Positions 51,985 to 60,912 of a stretch of DNA of 64,000 nt are shown here, piece by piece. Position 1 is the first letter of the stretch. Every line of letters starts with the position of its first letter. The translations under genes were made by a program, and so were the position numbers. The notes below the pieces were generated by a model, which worked only from the letters and a program-made list of their open reading frames with translations, ran no database searches and was not told the DNA's origin. This DNA is from Phycisphaeraceae bacterium (lineage in GTDB: Bacteria > Planctomycetota > Phycisphaerae > Phycisphaerales > SM1A02): positions 1 to 64,000 of the forward strand of contig JAHBWY010000004.1 of the NCBI GenBank assembly GCA_019636735.1, written 5' to 3'.

Positions 51985-52348
51985 GCGAGTGCGGTCGATG
52001 GGCAGTTCGGCCTGTGACCTCGGCCCGACACTCCGCGCCGCGCTCGTCGTGGACATCAGCAGCGGGGGCTCCTTCACTTGGCGCCAGCATCCAGCGCGAA
52101 ACCCCGGCAGCCGCCCGCGCTGATGATTGAGCGCTTGCTCAAGTTTCTCTGGGGGTGGCCCTGACGAATTCAGGGACAGGGCCTCTCATCAATCTCAAGG
52201 GAATTGTCCAGCGGATTGCGCTTGATCCAGGTGCAAGCTGTCGCTTGGAGCCGGTCCCACGCAACGGAGCATGGGATGGGAAGGCTCCGAGCCGGTTGAC
52301 AGCAGATCGTGGCTGGACGGGACCGAGCGGTCAGAAATGGAAGCGAAC
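51985..52348. other. Gene-free stretch before the giant repeat protein
   Basis: This 364-nt gap holds no gene I can support. Two inverted repeats are visible. TTGAGC-GCTT-GCTCAA (52127-52142) is followed by GTTTCTCT and could be a weak terminator for hisS-mqnB. GGCCCTG...CAGGGCC (52158-52184) is a 7-bp stem with a 13-nt loop, function unknown. The promoter of the next gene should lie after them. Confidence 0.5.
52127..52142 (+). terminator. Possible weak terminator after mqnB
   Basis: A 6-bp stem with a GCTT loop is followed by a short pyrimidine run. It is 143 nt beyond the mqnB stop. Confidence 0.3.
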
Positions 52349-55300
52349 ATGTCAAAGTCAATGCAAAGTCATCGTGGCGGCGATGCAGTTCGGAGCGTGT
52401 GGTCTTCGCATGCGATGCTGGCGTCCGTCATCGCACTCGCGGTCGGGAGTTCGGCGCTGGCCGCCACCAGGACCTGGACGGGCAATGCTGGCAACAGCTC
52501 GTGGCACGACGCGAACAACTGGCTCCCCGTCGGCGTTCCCGGAGCGACCGATGATGTCGTGATCGATGTCCCCGCGGCGATCAGCGTGAACTTCACAACG
52601 GGCACGGCCACGATCAACAGCCTCGAGTGCGCCGAGACGCTGAACTTGAACGGGGGCACGCTGATCCTGAGCACCGTGGCCAATGTGACGGGCACCATCG
52701 CGATGAACGGCGGCACGATGCAGGGGGGAACATGGACTTTCGCGAATCCGCTCACGGCGTCATCCAACAGCGGCAATCGGCTGGTTGGCGTGACGGTGAA
52801 CGGTGACATGGTGCTTTCGGCGGCGAGCGCGAGTCTTCGCTTCGCCGACTTCCTGACCGTGAACGGCCAAGTGGTGGTGTCTGGGGCCAACGCCCGTCTC
52901 GCGGCGGAGGGGAGTGCGACGCTGAACGCGGAAGTGATCCTTCAGGGGACATCGGGGCTCAACAATCGAACGCTCGGCTTCTGGGGGGCTGGCGCAGCGC
53001 AGACCCTGACGCTGGGGCCTTCCACCGTGGTTCGGGGGAGCGGCATTGCGATCGTGGGTTCACTCTTCGGCGCGGCCGGCGGCACGAAGCTGGTGGTGAA
53101 CCAGGGTCTGATCTCGGGCGAACTTGCGGGTCAGACACTGACACTCTCATCGTTTTCGAACCTGTCGAACGAAGGCACGATCCACGCGGTGGCGGGAACG
53201 GTGTCGATCCAGTCGGCGTCGTGGATCAGTTCGGGTACTCAAATCGTGGAATCCGGAGCTGCGCTGGTGCTGGGTGGCAACTTCACAACATCATCGCTGG
53301 GAACCTTCGTGAACAACGGCGGGTCGGTGAGCTTCACGGGGAATCTCGACAACACTGCCTCGACGCTGACGCTGGATGGGGGGACTGGATCGTGGACTCT
53401 GAATGGCGGAACGATGACGGGTGGCACGGTCGCGTTGACGCGCGGAGCGATGCTGTCGGCGTCATCCAACAGCGGCAATCGGCTGGTTGGCGTGACGGTG
53501 AACGGTGACATGGTGCTTTCGGCGGCGAGCGCGAGTCTTCGCTTCGCCGACTTCCTGACCGTGAACGGCCAAGTGGTGGTGTCTGGGGCCAACGCCCGTC
53601 TCGCGGCGGAGGGGAGTGCGACGCTGAACGCGGAAGTGATCCTTCAGGGGACATCGGGGCTCAACAATCGAACGCTCGGCTTCTGGGGGGCTGGCGCAGC
53701 GCAGACCCTGACGCTGGGGCCTTCCACCGTGGTTCGGGGGAGCGGCATTGCGATCGTGGGTTCACTCTTCGGCGCGGCCGGCGGCACGAAGCTGGTGGTG
53801 AACCAGGGTCTGATCTCGGGCGAACTTGCGGGTCAGACACTGACACTCTCATCGTTTTCGAACCTGTCGAACGAAGGCACGATCCACGCGGTGGCGGGAA
53901 CGGTGTCGATCCAGTCGGCGTCGTGGATCAGTTCGGGTACTCAAATCGTGGAATCCGGAGCTGCGCTGGTGCTGGGTGGCAACTTCACAACATCATCGCT
54001 GGGAACCTTCGTGAACAACGGCGGGTCGGTGAGCTTCACGGGGAATCTCGACAACACTGCCTCGACGCTGACGCTGGATGGGGGGACTGGATCGTGGACT
54101 CTGAATGGCGGAACGATGACGGGTGGCACGGTCGCGTTGACGCGCGGAGCGATGCTGTCGGCGTCATCCAACAGCGGCAATCGGCTGGTTGGCGTGACGG
54201 TGAACGGTGACATGGTGCTTTCGGCGGCGAGCGCGAGTCTTCGCTTCGCCGACTTCCTGACCGTGAACGGCCAAGTGGTGGTGTCTGGGGCCAACGCCCG
54301 TCTCGCGGCGGAGGGGAGTGCGACGCTGAACGCGGAAGTGATCCTTCAGGGGACATCGGGGCTCAACAATCGAACGCTCGGCTTCTGGGGGGCTGGCGCA
54401 GAGCAGACCCTGACGCTGGGGCCTTCCACCGTGGTTCGGGGGAGCGGCATTGCGATCGTGGGTTCACTCTTCGGCGCGGCCGGCGGCACGAAGCTGGTGG
54501 TGAACCAGGGTCTGATCTCGGGCGAACTTGCGGGCCAGACACTGACACTCTCATCGCTTTCGAACCTGTCGAACCAAGGCACGATCCACGCGGTGGCGGG
54601 AACGGTGTCGATCCAGTCGGCAGTGGTGACGAACTACGACGGAGGGACGAACACGCTGATGGGCGGAACATGGTCAGCGGGACCGGGTGGAGGCACGATC
54701 GTCTGGCCAGCGGCGACGATCCGTACGCTCGGGTCGGGTGCGCAAGTGGTGCTCGATGGACCGGGCTCGAGCATCCCGGCAGTCAGTGGACTGACCACGA
54801 TCGGTTCGGGCGCTGCTTTCGAACTAGCCGGTGGCCGCGACTTTGCCGCATCGCCGCTGGGTGGGACCTTCACGAACAACGGCGCGGTGGTGCTCGGGGC
54901 GCAAAGTGACCTCGCAGTCTCAGGCATTTACGAGCAGGGTGCCTCGGGCGCCCTGTCGGTGGTGTTCAGCAGCGCTGCCGGTCCGGTGCGTCTGACCTCC
55001 ACGGGCAATCTCGAACTCAACGGTCTTGCGTCGCTGAGTTTCGCGGGTGGCTTCACGCCGGCGCTGGGCGAGACGATCACCTTCCTCAGCACATCGGGCG
55101 GCGCTCGCCTGGGCGAGTTCACGAGCGTGCTGCATCCGCTGCCGCGCCTCTGCACGATCGACATCACCTACGGGCCGACTTCGGTGGCCTACGGTCTCGA
55201 AACCGAGCCTCCGGTCGCCGTGTGCAAGGACATCACGATCACGCTCGACGCGAACGGGAACGCGACGATCACCCCCGATGACATCGATGATGGCAGCAGC

Positions 55301-56494
55301 GACAACTGCATCATCGCGTTCATGGAGCTCTCGAAGAGCGCGTTCACCTGCGCCGATGTCGGTTCGCACACGGTGACGCTCACGGTGCGAGATTCGGCCG
55401 GGAACGAGAGCTCCTGCACCGCGACGGTCACCGTCGAGGCGACGGGTCGCTTCATCGGCTCCGGCGGCGGCTCCTGGTTCAACGCAGGCAACTGGTGTAC
55501 GGGTGTGCCGACGGAGATGTCGGATGTGACCATTCGGAAGCAGGTCATCATCGATGCGCTCGGCGCGATCGCTCGGAATGTCACGATCGAGAGTGGTGGC
55601 GAACTGGTGATCAGCTCGGCGACCGGTGCATCGCTCGAGGTCATCGAGACGCTCTCGATCCAGGCCGGAGGCGTGCTCACGATCGGCCTGAATGGCGCGG
55701 TCTTCGTGAACACCGTGATCATCGAGGCCGGTGGCACTCTCAATCTCTTCGACGCCTCGGCGCTGCTCTCGGTGGTGGACCTGGCAGTGCACTCAGGTTC
55801 GCTGGTCAACTGGGTGGCGGGGACGATCGAGGTGAGCGGCACCCTCACCTCGGTGGATCCGTTCGCCTTCGGCTGCCTGGCGCAGTCGGCGAACCTGCGG
55901 CTCGTGGACGGCCTCGTCTCCGCTCCCGGGTTGATCATCTGCAACGACGGCATTCTGTCAGGCGACGGCATCGTGAGTGCGTCGACCCTGAATGGCGGTC
56001 TTGTGAGCCCGGGCTCATCCGCAGGTGAACTCGCGATCAACGGCAACTTCACGCAAACCGCCTCCGGTGCTCTGCTCATTCAACTGGGCGGCCTGGAGGC
56101 GGGCGTCGAGTTCGATCGCGTGGCCGTCTCCGGTCTCGCCTCGCTCGGTGGCGCGCTCCATGTTGAACTGATCAACGGATTCGTGCCGGTGTGGAGCGAC
56201 ACCTTCGGCGTGCTTGTCGCGGGCGACAGGACGGGCTCCTTTGCAACAACATCGGTTCCGACGCTGCCCCTCACGCTCTTCATCGATCCGCAGATCGGCG
56301 CGAGCGGTGTGCTGCTGAAGGTGCGGGCCATTGGCGACATCAACGATGACGGCGTCGTTGATGGAGCCGACCTCGCGATTCTGCTCGGCTCATGGGGCCC
56401 GTGCCCCGGTTGTCCCGGCGATCTGAATGGCGATGGCGTGGTCGATGGCATTGACATCGCGATCCTCCTTGGTGCGTGGGGGCCCGTGCCGTAA
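52349..56494 (+). CDS. Large secreted repeat protein with HYR domain and dockerin-like tail
   Basis: This 1381-residue protein has a signal peptide (residues 1 to about 39, ending SSALAA). The start is ATG 52349, with GGAAG a few bases upstream; ATG 52337 is also possible. A beta-rich N-terminal module has the TWTGNAGNSSWHDANNW pattern and reappears as SWFNAGNW near residue 1040. Residues 137-758 are 234-residue beta-strand repeats, like an adhesin or autotransporter passenger: two full copies and a partial third. A HYR domain (about 952-1030) with Cys-Lys and Asp-Asn-Cys features follows, then more beta repeats, and finally two dockerin-like calcium loops (about 1330-1381). Likely an extracellular surface protein; ligand unknown. 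Confidence 0.88.
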   Translation: MSKSMQSHRGGDAVRSVWSSHAMLASVIALAVGSSALAATRTWTGNAGNSSWHDANNWLPVGVPGATDDVVIDVPAAISVNFTTGTATINSLECAETLNLNGGTLILSTVANVTGTIAMNGGTMQGGTWTFANPLTASSNSGNRLVGVTVNGDMVLSAASASLRFADFLTVNGQVVVSGANARLAAEGSATLNAEVILQGTSGLNNRTLGFWGAGAAQTLTLGPSTVVRGSGIAIVGSLFGAAGGTKLVVNQGLISGELAGQTLTLSSFSNLSNEGTIHAVAGTVSIQSASWISSGTQIVESGAALVLGGNFTTSSLGTFVNNGGSVSFTGNLDNTASTLTLDGGTGSWTLNGGTMTGGTVALTRGAMLSASSNSGNRLVGVTVNGDMVLSAASASLRFADFLTVNGQVVVSGANARLAAEGSATLNAEVILQGTSGLNNRTLGFWGAGAAQTLTLGPSTVVRGSGIAIVGSLFGAAGGTKLVVNQGLISGELAGQTLTLSSFSNLSNEGTIHAVAGTVSIQSASWISSGTQIVESGAALVLGGNFTTSSLGTFVNNGGSVSFTGNLDNTASTLTLDGGTGSWTLNGGTMTGGTVALTRGAMLSASSNSGNRLVGVTVNGDMVLSAASASLRFADFLTVNGQVVVSGANARLAAEGSATLNAEVILQGTSGLNNRTLGFWGAGAEQTLTLGPSTVVRGSGIAIVGSLFGAAGGTKLVVNQGLISGELAGQTLTLSSLSNLSNQGTIHAVAGTVSIQSAVVTNYDGGTNTLMGGTWSAGPGGGTIVWPAATIRTLGSGAQVVLDGPGSSIPAVSGLTTIGSGAAFELAGGRDFAASPLGGTFTNNGAVVLGAQSDLAVSGIYEQGASGALSVVFSSAAGPVRLTSTGNLELNGLASLSFAGGFTPALGETITFLSTSGGARLGEFTSVLHPLPRLCTIDITYGPTSVAYGLETEPPVAVCKDITITLDANGNATITPDDIDDGSSDNCIIAFMELSKSAFTCADVGSHTVTLTVRDSAGNESSCTATVTVEATGRFIGSGGGSWFNAGNWCTGVPTEMSDVTIRKQVIIDALGAIARNVTIESGGELVISSATGASLEVIETLSIQAGGVLTIGLNGAVFVNTVIIEAGGTLNLFDASALLSVVDLAVHSGSLVNWVAGTIEVSGTLTSVDPFAFGCLAQSANLRLVDGLVSAPGLIICNDGILSGDGIVSASTLNGGLVSPGSSAGELAINGNFTQTASGALLIQLGGLEAGVEFDRVAVSGLASLGGALHVELINGFVPVWSDTFGVLVAGDRTGSFATTSVPTLPLTLFIDPQIGASGVLLKVRAIGDINDDGVVDGADLAILLGSWGPCPGCPGDLNGDGVVDGIDIAILLGAWGPVP
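52757..54621 (+). repeat. 702-bp tandem repeat, 2.66 copies
   Basis: Copy 1 is 52757-53458, copy 2 is 53459-54160 and partial copy 3 is 54161-54621. I see no difference between copies 1 and 2. Copy 3 has a few substitutions (for example GAG for GCG near 54401, CTT for TTT near 54556, and CAA for GAA near 54574). The unit is exactly 234 codons, so copy number can change without frameshift. Confidence 0.95.
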
Positions 56495-56514
56495 AGAGGA
56501 AACGGCACGGGGCC
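56481..56514. terminator. Bidirectional hairpin between convergent genes
   Basis: Arms 56481-56492 and 56502-56514 pair over 12 bp with one bulged G and a 9-nt A/G loop. It starts inside the end of the repeat-protein gene (stop 56494) and ends before the stop of the convergent gene (56525), so it can serve both. No T tract is present. Confidence 0.6.
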
Positions 56515-56524
56515 TCGCCCCTGC

Positions 56525-59092
56525 TCACTCCGGGCGCTCAAGCAGCGCTCGGACCCGTGCGGAGAAGAGTTCACCGCCCAGCGACGGATCGAGTGCCCGA
56601 AGGCGCTCGATCCGCGCTGCGATGCGGGCTCGATCGGTGCCCGCGCGATCGAGGCACTCGAGCTGGCGCCACTGGCAATGCCACCAGAGCGCATCACGAA
56701 CTTGCGGATCGGTGGAGTACTCGCGTCCGGCCAGGAAGCGCTGATAGGTCGAAAGCGCTCGGGTGAGGCGCGCCTGCTCCTGAGCCGCTTCGCGCGGCAG
56801 GGCAAGGAGAACCTCGGCCTCAGCGAAGAGCAGATCGGCGCGGTCGGGCGCTCGCACGAGCAGTTCCTGAAGCAGGGGAAGCGCTGCGCCCGCGGCGCCG
56901 GTCGCCCGCAGCGCTTCGGCTGCCGCGAAGAGGTCCTCGTCGGGGACTTCGCCTTGCGAGCGCATGAAATCAACAAGACGCTGCGCGGCCGCGCGTCGCA
57001 CGGGGTCCCCAGTGGCAGAACCACCCGGTGGCAGAGGCGGTGCGAAGGTGCGGAGTGACGCAGTCGCCATCGAAACGAGCCGCGGTTCGACGGCGGCCCG
57101 CATGTCGCCAGCGAGGGCGGCGGTGATGAGCGGATCGTCGGCAATTGGGCGATCGAGAAGCGCCAGCGCAGGAACGCGTTGGAGCAGGAGGCGGGCGTTC
57201 GCGTGGGGCGTGTCTGCGGGGTCCGGCGCGAGTGCCAGCGCCCGAAGTGCGGCGTCACCATCGAGGGCGGCGATGGCCAACTGGGAGAGTGCCAGCGCGA
57301 CCCGCACGCGGTGGTCGCTGGCGGCGTCACTTTGGCGTTCTGCAGCAAGCGCTGAACGGATCGACGAAAGCTCGCGCTCCGCCTCTTCCAGTGTTGATCG
57401 GCGGCCATCCCGGAGAGCGGCTGCGGCTTCGATGCGAAGAATGGCTGCCTCGGTGCGGTATGACGCGCGCTCGGGGTGATCGGGGAACGCGCGGACGGCA
57501 AGGTCGATGGCGCGCTCGAGGCGCGTGCGAGCGTCAGAGCCGGGGCGACCATCGTCGGCGGCACGGGCGAGGATCACGGCCCGCGCCACGGCCGACGCGG
57601 CGAGCGACTCGCTTCGGAAACTGTCGGCCAGCTCAAGCAGATGATCAACCGCAAAGTCGGGCTGGTCGAGACGAGCCGCTTGTCGAGCGGCAAGCTCGAG
57701 TGCCATCGCCCGCCACGGCTCATCGGGGCGAAGGGCCTCGAGCGCGCGGAGCACACGCGACTGCGCATCCTGATCGGCACCCTGACGCGCAAGCACCTCG
57801 GCGACGGCAAGCTGACTCAGCGGGGCATCGTCCATCGTGTCGATCGAGCCCTCGGCGACATCGACCAGTCGCGCGAGGAGCGCGTCTCGAAGGGCCGCGC
57901 GCTCGGCGAGCGCGGCGGACGCGGGCAGCGAGCGGAGGGGCTCTGTCCATGACGGCCGCGGCGCGGTCGCTGTGGCTTCGCCTGCGTGACTCGATGCAGC
58001 TTGCGTGGACGCATCGCGGAGGATGCGAGCTTCAAGGAGTGCCGTTCGCCGAAGGATGTCGAGGAGATCCGTGCGCCGCGCCGATCGCTCTCGTTCTCGG
58101 AGTTGAGCGAGTCGATCAGACGCCGCGTCGAAGGCGCCCAGTCGAGCAAGGCATGCGGCAGCGAGAAACTCGGCCCGCATGCGAGCTTCAGGCGATGCGG
58201 TGGGGCGACGAGCCAGTTCGACCGCAGCGTCGGCTCGAGCGCGATCACCGGAGGTGGCCGCCGCGAGCGCCATCGCGAAGGCGGCATGGTCGAGGGCATC
58301 GGCATCGAGGGAGGAGAGAAGCGGTCCCAGGCGATCGAGCGACGACTCTCCGAGCAATCGGCGTCCCTGCTCATCGCGCTCGAGGAGCGCCGCAGCGAGC
58401 GCCTCGGCCATCCCCAAGAGAAGCGGCACGCGCCGCGGGGCTTCGACCGTCTCGTAGCGATCGAGAAGCTCGACATCATCCGGGTCGAGTGAACGAGTCG
58501 CCTCTCCGAGTTGCGACACGGAGCGGGCCACAGCGGCGTCGGCTCGGCGCGAGAGATCGAGCATGCGGGCCACACCGGCGCTGGTGCGCCGCCACTCCTG
58601 GTGCGACGGCAGCCCGAAGAGCACCGCGTCAAGATCACCGCCGAGCGGTAGCAGGATGGTGAAGCACTCCTCGGCGGCGCCGGCGATCCAGAGGCCGACG
58701 CGTGGATCATCAGGGTGCGCACGAGCGAGATCTTCCGTGCCATCGAGGAGCGCCTCGGCGGCCTGGCGTCGTGCGTCGATCGTCAGCGAGCGGTCGCGGG
58801 CATCGCGCCGGAACTGGTCGAGGCGCAGGAGCGCCGCGTCGATGTCGTTCGAGGCAGGGCTCGCCGGGGGATCGGGGACGGCGCGTGCGCTGGGCTCAGC
58901 GATCAATGGGGCGCCAAGTGCCGACCTCGGTGCGCCGAAGGTGACCGAGGTGAGTGAGGTAACCGAGGCGAGCGTGATGAGGAGTCCCACCGCCATCAAA
59001 GTCCGGCAACTCGGTTGCTGTCGCCGCAACCACACTCCGCCGCAGATTCGAGGACCGCGCGGCGCCCTGTCACACCGCGTGGTGCGGCTCAT
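56525..59092 (-). CDS. Large secreted helical-repeat (TPR-like) protein
   Basis: This 855-residue protein starts at ATG 59092, which overlaps the ExbD-type gene stop by 4 bp (ATGA); the open frame upstream is not used. A basic N-terminus and a hydrophobic helix (about residues 32-55) act as signal or anchor. The rest is Ala/Arg/Leu-rich, with repeated helix pairs of about 34 residues, for example near the C-terminus (ALPLLQELLVRAPDRADLLFAEAEVLL), which is TPR-like. Such proteins scaffold complexes in the periplasm. It is the last gene of the ExbB/ExbD operon, so it may be the periplasmic partner of that motor. Confidence 0.8.
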   Translation of the reverse strand: MSRTTRCDRAPRGPRICGGVWLRRQQPSCRTLMAVGLLITLASVTSLTSVTFGAPRSALGAPLIAEPSARAVPDPPASPASNDIDAALLRLDQFRRDARDRSLTIDARRQAAEALLDGTEDLARAHPDDPRVGLWIAGAAEECFTILLPLGGDLDAVLFGLPSHQEWRRTSAGVARMLDLSRRADAAVARSVSQLGEATRSLDPDDVELLDRYETVEAPRRVPLLLGMAEALAAALLERDEQGRRLLGESSLDRLGPLLSSLDADALDHAAFAMALAAATSGDRARADAAVELARRPTASPEARMRAEFLAAACLARLGAFDAASDRLAQLRERERSARRTDLLDILRRTALLEARILRDASTQAASSHAGEATATAPRPSWTEPLRSLPASAALAERAALRDALLARLVDVAEGSIDTMDDAPLSQLAVAEVLARQGADQDAQSRVLRALEALRPDEPWRAMALELAARQAARLDQPDFAVDHLLELADSFRSESLAASAVARAVILARAADDGRPGSDARTRLERAIDLAVRAFPDHPERASYRTEAAILRIEAAAALRDGRRSTLEEAERELSSIRSALAAERQSDAASDHRVRVALALSQLAIAALDGDAALRALALAPDPADTPHANARLLLQRVPALALLDRPIADDPLITAALAGDMRAAVEPRLVSMATASLRTFAPPLPPGGSATGDPVRRAAAQRLVDFMRSQGEVPDEDLFAAAEALRATGAAGAALPLLQELLVRAPDRADLLFAEAEVLLALPREAAQEQARLTRALSTYQRFLAGREYSTDPQVRDALWWHCQWRQLECLDRAGTDRARIAARIERLRALDPSLGGELFSARVRALLERPE

Positions 59093-59673
59093 GGAGAGGT
59101 GCTCCCCGCGAAGCCCACGCCGCGATAGCCCGCACGAACGAGCGCGTTGAAGGCGCGCACGGTGTCTTCCCATGTGCACTCCGCGTCGGGCTCGAGCACG
59201 ATCGGATGATCCGCCGTGAAGAGGCCGGCATGACCTTCGCGTTGGAGCGCCTCGCGCATGACGCGCTCGAGCGCATCGATCGAGTTCGCCTCGGCGAAAG
59301 CCGGCTCGATGAGCACCACCGCGCCCTGAGGAGCGCTGGCGACGCGAATCCGAAGCGGAGGCTCACGGAGGACCAATCGCAGCGCCGAGTCCTCAACTGG
59401 ATCGGCGCCGGGTGCTTCCATCGGCGGCACCTCGACTCGGAAGACGCGCTCCACATCGAGCGTTCGCGCCGTGCAGACGAAGAAGATGAGCAGCAGGAAG
59501 GTGACATCGATCATCGGGGTCAGGTTCAGGCGCACTCGCCCACCCTGATCGCGAAGGCGACTCGGTCGTCGCCGCGCATCGTGCCGTGCGGCGGGGTCTG
59601 CCGCATCGCGCACCGCATCGAGGGCCGGTGGCGGCGCTCCGAGCAGCATCTCCTTCCAGCCGCCATCGCGCAT
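59089..59673 (-). CDS. ExbD/TolR-family protein 1
   Basis: This 194-residue protein has about 48 residues in the cytoplasm, one transmembrane helix with the proton-path aspartate Asp56 (LTPMIDVTFLLLIFFVC), and a periplasmic domain of about 120 residues. That is the ExbD/TolR layout, though the cytoplasmic part is longer than usual. With ExbB it converts proton flow into mechanical work. It lies 1 nt after the second ExbD-type gene. Confidence 0.92.
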   Translation of the reverse strand: MRDGGWKEMLLGAPPPALDAVRDAADPAARHDARRRPSRLRDQGGRVRLNLTPMIDVTFLLLIFFVCTARTLDVERVFRVEVPPMEAPGADPVEDSALRLVLREPPLRIRVASAPQGAVVLIEPAFAEANSIDALERVMREALQREGHAGLFTADHPIVLEPDAECTWEDTVRAFNALVRAGYRGVGFAGSTSP

Positions 59674-59674
59674 C

Positions 59675-60139
59675 TCAGCGCTCCTCCGCCACGACCAGCC
59701 TCACGCGCGCCGGTCTTCCGGGTGTGGCGACCGAAGCGGCACGCGAGGCCGACTCAAGAATGGGCGCGACGGAGCGCCACGGCAGTCGTCGATCGGCGCG
59801 GAGGGCGAACTCCGTCGTCGGTTGCTCACGGAGAATCGAGGTGATCGCCTCGGCGAGTGCCCCGCGCCCTTCCACGGTCGCCTCGAAGTCACGCCCACCG
59901 AGTCGGTAGAGCCGCAAACGGCCCTCGTCATCGGCGAGAGCGTTGATGACGGCGCGGGGCTGGTCTCCTGCGCGTCCTGCGGCCGACGGGGACGGTTGGG
60001 GCAGGTCCATGCGCACGGCGTCGGCGTGCGTGATGTGCGAAACGAGCGCAAAGAAGACGATGAGCAGAAAGCCCATGTCCATGAGCGGCGTCAGCACCGC
60101 TTCGACGCGCGCAAAGCCTCGTCGATGCACGCGACTCAT
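59675..60139 (-). CDS. ExbD/TolR-family protein 2
   Basis: This 154-residue protein has a short basic N-terminus, one transmembrane helix with Asp21 (LTPLMDMGFLLIVFFALV) and a periplasmic domain of about 110 residues. The start overlaps the ExbB-type gene stop by 4 bp. Two different ExbD proteins beside one ExbB protein are common in planctomycetes and may form a mixed pair inside the ExbB ring. Confidence 0.92.
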   Translation of the reverse strand: MSRVHRRGFARVEAVLTPLMDMGFLLIVFFALVSHITHADAVRMDLPQPSPSAAGRAGDQPRAVINALADDEGRLRLYRLGGRDFEATVEGRGALAEAITSILREQPTTEFALRADRRLPWRSVAPILESASRAASVATPGRPARVRLVVAEER

Positions 60140-60873
60140 GGCGTCGACCGGGCGGAGGCCGCGCCCGCCGTAGCCATTGCCGCGCCGTGCGATGACCCAC
60201 CGTTCACCTGGTCAGCATTGGAGGCGAGATCTCCGAGCATCTCCTCCACGCGACGCGTCGCCTCGGTCGCCAGTGCATCGACCTTGTTCCGCAGCCCGGC
60301 ATATGCGGCGAGCGCGGGGATGGCCACCAGCAATCCCCAGAAGGTCGTCACGAGCGCGGTCCCGATTCCACCGGCAAGGACGGCGGGATCGGCGCCGCCC
60401 TGCGTGGCTGAGATCGCCTGAAACGCGATGATCATGCCGTAGACCGTTCCGAAGAGGCCGATCATCGGCGCCACTTGACCGAGGATGTTGAGCGCCTCGA
60501 TCGATCGGAAGCGGGCGACAGTCAGCTCCTCGGACGCCTGCTCCACGGTGCGGACCATCGCAGGCAGGCCCTGTCCTCGGTGCTGGGCGCCGGCAGTCAG
60601 CATGCGACTGAAGTCGCTCGCCTCGGCGGACGCGAGCGCCACGGCTTCACTTCCGCGCCCCGAGGCCGCGAGGTCGCGCAGTCGATCCGCAAATGACTCT
60701 GGAAGGATGCCCGACCGACGACTCCGCCGCGCGAGCGTCACGATCAGTCCGACATTCACCACGCTCAGCAAGATGAGAAACCAGATGAGCGAGCTGCCGA
60801 CCCACTCGATGTGGCGCACACCCTCGGCATCGGTCGAAGCGCTGATGAAGAAGATGCTTCCAAGACTCTGCAT
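60136..60873 (-). CDS. ExbB/TolQ/MotA-family proton channel protein
   Basis: This 245-residue protein has three helices: about residues 26-47, 125-150 and 165-192. The last two contain the family pattern APMIGLFGTVYGMIIAF and GIGTALVTTFWGLLVAIPA, with the small and polar residues that line the proton path. A cytoplasmic loop of about 75 residues separates helices 1 and 2. It works with the two ExbD-type proteins encoded next. It follows the vWA gene by 39 nt. Confidence 0.94.
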   Translation of the reverse strand: MQSLGSIFFISASTDAEGVRHIEWVGSSLIWFLILLSVVNVGLIVTLARRSRRSGILPESFADRLRDLAASGRGSEAVALASAEASDFSRMLTAGAQHRGQGLPAMVRTVEQASEELTVARFRSIEALNILGQVAPMIGLFGTVYGMIIAFQAISATQGGADPAVLAGGIGTALVTTFWGLLVAIPALAAYAGLRNKVDALATEATRRVEEMLGDLASNADQVNGGSSHGAAMATAGAASARSTP

Positions 60874-60912
60874 CGGCAGGAACTCCTCGAGGAACGGTGT
60901 GGCACGCGGCGC

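Noticed and set aside
52757-54621. The 702-bp repeat as a CRISPR array or mobile element
   Set aside because: The copies are contiguous, in frame and coding, with no spacers, terminal inverted repeats or transposase.
57145-58662. Plus-strand frame of 505 codons opposite the helical-repeat gene
   Set aside because: Arg/Pro/Gly-rich shadow translation; the minus-strand frame has signal peptide, repeats and coupling to exbD.
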